Under the pieces are notes generated by a model. The model was given only the letters and a program-made list of their open reading frames with translations. It was not told the origin of the DNA and did no database searches. The translations under genes were made by a program, and so were the position numbers. A stretch of DNA of 9,504 bases, from the NCBI GenBank assembly GCA_900771955.1, contig CAAGPW010000086.1, forward strand, positions 1 to 9,504, in the 5' to 3' direction. Source of the DNA: Lachnospiraceae bacterium. Its GTDB lineage: Bacteria > Bacillota > Clostridia > Lachnospirales > Lachnospiraceae. This document shows, piece after piece, positions 7,068-9,504 of the stretch. Position 1 is the stretch's first letter. Every line of letters starts with the position of its first letter.

Positions 7068-7313
7068 ATGAGTCAGGCTAAAGTCGATCGTTATAAAAAA
7101 GAAAAAGCAAACCGTAAAAAGATCATGAAAAAAGAGAAGCGGCTTCTCAATCTGGAGAAACTTGGCGGCTGCATTTTATGCGCTGCGGTCATCTTCTGGG
7201 CAGGCTATTCCATTTATCATTACACACAGAATCCCGGAACTGATACAACCGAAACTGTCACGACAGAAGTAAATCTGGATTCCCTTTATAATTATTATGC
7301 CACTTTACAATAA
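7068..7313 (+). CDS. Small single-pass membrane protein, unknown function
   Basis: 81 aa. Residues 1-32 are strongly basic (about 14 Lys/Arg, e.g. RYKKEKANRKK) and probably lie on the cytoplasmic face or touch nucleic acid or lipid head groups. One hydrophobic helix spans about 33-50. The last 30 residues are Thr/acidic (TDTTETVTTEVNLD) and by the positive-inside rule lie outside, ending with LYNYYATLQ. No known domain is recognised. The gene has its own -10 box and ribosome binding site, and its stop is 31 bp before the CNNM/CorC gene, so the two are probably cotranscribed. A role as accessory subunit of that transporter is only a guess from position. Confidence 0.8.
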   Translation: MSQAKVDRYKKEKANRKKIMKKEKRLLNLEKLGGCILCAAVIFWAGYSIYHYTQNPGTDTTETVTTEVNLDSLYNYYATLQ

Positions 7314-7330
7314 TTTCTATAACTGACTGA

Positions 7331-7336
7331 GAGGTG
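7331..7336 (+). promoter_or_regulatory. Ribosome binding site for a TTG start
   Basis: GAGGTG matches the 16S anti-Shine-Dalgarno end and lies 8 bases before the TTG at 7345. No ATG occurs in frame before residue 37, inside the conserved transporter domain, so this site settles the non-ATG start. Confidence 0.75.
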
Positions 7337-7344
7337 TTTCTTTT

Positions 7345-8616
7345 TTGCAGACAACTGAAATCACACAATTAATCTGCCTTATTGTTTTATTATTACTGTC
7401 CGGATTTTTTTCTTCCGCAGAAACTTCCCTCACCACGGTAAACCGCATCCGCATGCGCACACTGGCAGATGAGGGAAATAAACGCGCAGCCAGAGTGCTC
7501 GCCATTACCGACAACTCATCCAAGATGTTAAGTGCCGTACTGATCGGCAATAATATCGTAAACCTTTCCGCTTCGTCGATCTCCACTTCCCTTGCTTTAA
7601 AGCTTTTCGGAAGTGTTGGTGTCGGAATCGCAACCGGTATCCTCACACTTTTAATTTTGATTTTCGGTGAGATCTCGCCAAAAAATCTTGCCACTCTGTA
7701 CGCAGACAGACTGGCTATGGCATACTCCGGTGTGATCTTTCTTCTGATGACAGTTCTCACACCTGTAATTTACATTGTAAATGCCCTTTCTTTTCTGCTG
7801 CTTAAGCTTTTTCGCATTGATCCGGACAGCACCGCAAAGCAGATGACAGAAAAGGAGCTTCGCACCATCGTGGATGTCGGGCATGAAAACGGCATCATCG
7901 AATCCGAGGAACATGAAATTATCAACAACGTGTTTGATTTCAACGATGCACAGGCAAAAGAAGTCATGGTTCCAAGGATTGACATGACTCTGGTGGATGT
8001 AAACAGCACCTACTCAGAACTGCTGTCCATTTTCCGGGAATGTCAGTATACCCGTCTTCCGGTTTATGAGGACACCACAGATAATGTTGTCGGTATTTTA
8101 AATATCAAGGATCTGCTGCTTTTGCCTGATCCGAAGGATTTTTCCATCCGTACCATCATGCGTGAGCCGTTTTTTACCTATGAGCACAAAAATACCGCAG
8201 AACTCTTCCATGAGATGAAAAAAAATTCCATCAATATTGCCATTGTACTGGATGAGTATGGAACGACCGTCGGTCTGATCACCCTGGAAGATCTGATCGA
8301 AGAGATCGTCGGTGATATCCGGGATGAATACGACGAAAATGAAGAAGCGGATCTTACCAAAATAAACGATTTGGAATATCAGATCTCCGGCTCCATGAAT
8401 CTGCATGACCTGTGTGAGACGCTGGAACTTCCATTCTCCTCCGAAGACTATGATACAGTCGGCGGCTATGTCATCGGGCTTTTAGATCACTTTCCGCGTG
8501 AGGGAGAAGTCATCACCACCGCAGATGGTTTTACCTTCTGCGTGAAAAAAATGGATAAAAACCGTGTGGAGAAGATTCTTCTTACATTGCCTGAAAAAAA
8601 AGATACGGCAGAATAA
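7345..8616 (+). CDS. CNNM/CorC (HlyC)-family membrane ion transporter with CBS pair
   Basis: 423 aa, full length. The CNNM (DUF21) domain (about 5-160) has several membrane helices and the conserved SGFFSSAETSL (19-29), IGNNIVN (67-73) and FGEISPKN (107-114) blocks, which in structurally studied relatives form the Mg2+/Na+ site. Two CBS motifs follow (about 205-262, MVPRIDM..., and 268-330, IMREPFF... to GLITLEDLIEEIVGDI), which in this family bind ATP. A CorC/HlyC C-terminal domain (about 345-415) completes the protein. Family members export Mg2+, or affect Mg2+/Co2+ resistance; the old name hemolysin C is historical. Translation starts at TTG, read from the ribosome binding site and the lack of an upstream ATG. 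It follows the 81-aa membrane protein by 31 bp and ends before a bidirectional terminator. Confidence 0.95.
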   Translation: MQTTEITQLICLIVLLLLSGFFSSAETSLTTVNRIRMRTLADEGNKRAARVLAITDNSSKMLSAVLIGNNIVNLSASSISTSLALKLFGSVGVGIATGILTLLILIFGEISPKNLATLYADRLAMAYSGVIFLLMTVLTPVIYIVNALSFLLLKLFRIDPDSTAKQMTEKELRTIVDVGHENGIIESEEHEIINNVFDFNDAQAKEVMVPRIDMTLVDVNSTYSELLSIFRECQYTRLPVYEDTTDNVVGILNIKDLLLLPDPKDFSIRTIMREPFFTYEHKNTAELFHEMKKNSINIAIVLDEYGTTVGLITLEDLIEEIVGDIRDEYDENEEADLTKINDLEYQISGSMNLHDLCETLELPFSSEDYDTVGGYVIGLLDHFPREGEVITTADGFTFCVKKMDKNRVEKILLTLPEKKDTAE

Positions 8617-8624
8617 AATACCGC

Positions 8625-8656
8625 TTTCATATCACTTTCAGAGTGCTTTTATGAAA
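8625..8656. other. Imperfect hairpin just after the CNNM/CorC stop
   Basis: TTTCATA (8625-8631) pairs with TATGAAA (8650-8656), with an inner CACT/AGTG stem. The structure is AT-rich and imperfect, and sits 9 bases after the transporter stop, directly ahead of the GC-rich hairpin. It might stabilise the mRNA end or aid termination; it could also be chance. Confidence 0.35.
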
Positions 8657-8660
8657 ACAG

Positions 8661-8695
8661 CCCCGGCTCGAACATGCATTTTTGTTCCGCCGGGG
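8661..8695. terminator. Bidirectional rho-independent terminator between convergent genes
   Basis: CCCCGGC (8661-8667) pairs with GCCGGGG (8689-8695); after a small internal bulge GAACA (8670-8674) pairs with TGTTC (8683-8687), leaving an 8-base loop. On the plus strand the stem is followed by TTTCCTGTTAATTT, and on the minus strand by CTGTTTTCAT, both modest T-rich tails. It lies between the convergent transporter gene (ending 8616) and the Ig-like gene (ending 8785), as expected for a shared terminator. The rest of 8617-8784 shows no gene. Confidence 0.8.
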
Positions 8696-8784
8696 TTTCC
8701 TGTTAATTTAATGACCGAATATCCATCTGATAACCCTCTGCCTTTTGAAAATCTTTTGCTCCGTTCCTCTTTCTATTTCCGGTC

Positions 8785-9504
8785 TCAGCTTTCAGCTGGC
8801 TGTAAAAATCTGTCGTAAAACTGTAACAGCTTTCCGGCATCCATAAAATTTCCTGTAACACCTGTATTCCAGAATTTCTGCATTTCCAGTACCGTATCAT
8901 GATCAAACTGATACGTTTTCTCCGGTGTTTTGTTTTTCTGATTTTCAAAGGTCTGCTCCAGCACATTTCTGTAATCCGGATCTGTTTTCCATACAGAATT
9001 TTCCTTAAGACCTCCTTTATCTGACGGCAGCGCATCATATTTTTCTGAAATAAAACGTGTCGTTCCTGCCGACATCACCTTCTGCGGCGCACTGTCTGTT
9101 ACATGCACCGTCACCTTATGCCTGGTCTGGTTTCCTGCGCTGTCTGTCGCAAGATAGGTCTCTGTCACACTGCCGTCAGCCGTAAAACCTGTAAAATCCG
9201 CAGTAGAATAGTCCATCACCCGGAAAGAATTTCCCTTGTCCGCATGATCGCCGCCCGTGATCTCTCCGTCTTCCTCATCTGTTGCCTTTGCATGGCTTAA
9301 CAGCTCATCCTCTGTGATGTAACCGCTCTGTGCCTGGGCAAGTGTGTAATAAAGGTCATATGCCTCAATAACCGGACCGTAATCCCATACACGGTACATA
9401 TTGACAACTGCCATATCCGGACTGTTCAGCGCCGGTGCCTGGCTCTGGTAATCCGGGCTTACGCTTCCGTAGGTGACTGCTCCGTTATCCCTTGCGAGCA
9501 GGAA
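8785..9504 (-). CDS. C-terminal part of a surface/secreted protein with an Ig-like (DUF5011-type) domain; 5' end off window
   Basis: At least 239 aa; the frame stays open to position 9504, so the start lies outside and the first in-frame ATG seen, at 9414, is internal. The middle shows a bacterial Ig-like domain of the DUF5011 type: ATDEEDGEIT, then VTETYLATDSAGNQTRHKVTVHV, split here as the strand pattern KATDEEDG ... TYLATDSAGN ... VTVHVTDS. Such domains are repeated in extracellular Gram-positive proteins and serve as spacers or binding modules. The remaining C-terminal part (about 100 aa, ending FLQPAES) has no LPXTG motif or membrane helix and is not recognised. Catalytic or adhesive function would be in the missing N-terminal part. 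Convergent with the transporter gene and ends before the shared terminator. Confidence 0.75.
   Translation of the reverse strand, partial: FLLARDNGAVTYGSVSPDYQSQAPALNSPDMAVVNMYRVWDYGPVIEAYDLYYTLAQAQSGYITEDELLSHAKATDEEDGEITGGDHADKGNSFRVMDYSTADFTGFTADGSVTETYLATDSAGNQTRHKVTVHVTDSAPQKVMSAGTTRFISEKYDALPSDKGGLKENSVWKTDPDYRNVLEQTFENQKNKTPEKTYQFDHDTVLEMQKFWNTGVTGNFMDAGKLLQFYDRFLQPAES

Noticed and set aside
8098..8406. Minus-strand open frames within the transporter gene
   Set aside because: They lie opposite the CBS region of a complete CNNM/CorC gene and show no independent signals.

Overview
The window looks like chromosomal DNA of a gut-type Firmicute, most likely class Clostridia and probably near Lachnospiraceae. 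This is inferred from moderate GC, strong GGAGG-type ribosome binding sites, a CspA-like subtilase, a membrane EAL protein with a degenerate GGDEF region, a J-like protein followed by one membrane segment, and a CNNM/CorC transporter. No rRNA, tRNA, CRISPR array, transposase or phage gene was seen. No gene-free stretch exceeds 300 bases.

Positions 70 to 6946 hold five tightly packed minus-strand genes. In transcription order they are a HAD phosphatase (start 6946), a membrane-anchored CapA-type metallophosphatase, a subtilisin-like protease of the CspA-like group, a membrane-anchored protein with a divergent J domain, and a seven-helix membrane EAL protein (c-di-GMP phosphodiesterase). Gaps are 32, 14, 25 and 53 bp. 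A good sigma-A-type promoter lies just upstream of the HAD gene, so one transcript is the simplest reading. A weaker candidate promoter sits at the J-like/EAL junction and could give the EAL gene its own expression. No published system with this exact set is known to me; a functional link between the genes is inferred only from gene order.

Positions 7026 to 8616 hold a divergent plus-strand pair: an 81-aa single-pass membrane protein of unknown function, then, 31 bp later, a CNNM/CorC (HlyC-type) ion transporter starting at TTG. A GC-rich hairpin at 8661 to 8695 separates it from the next, convergent gene and can act as a terminator in both directions.

Positions 8785 to 9504 hold the 3' part of a minus-strand gene that runs off the right edge. 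It encodes an Ig-like (DUF5011-type) extracellular domain and a C-terminal tail. The left edge (1 to 69) carries a 10-bp direct repeat with 18-bp spacing that might belong to something beyond the window.

Two starts are corrected here from the longest open frames using ribosome binding sites: the EAL gene (start 1965) and the HAD gene (start 6946). The start of the protease remains uncertain.
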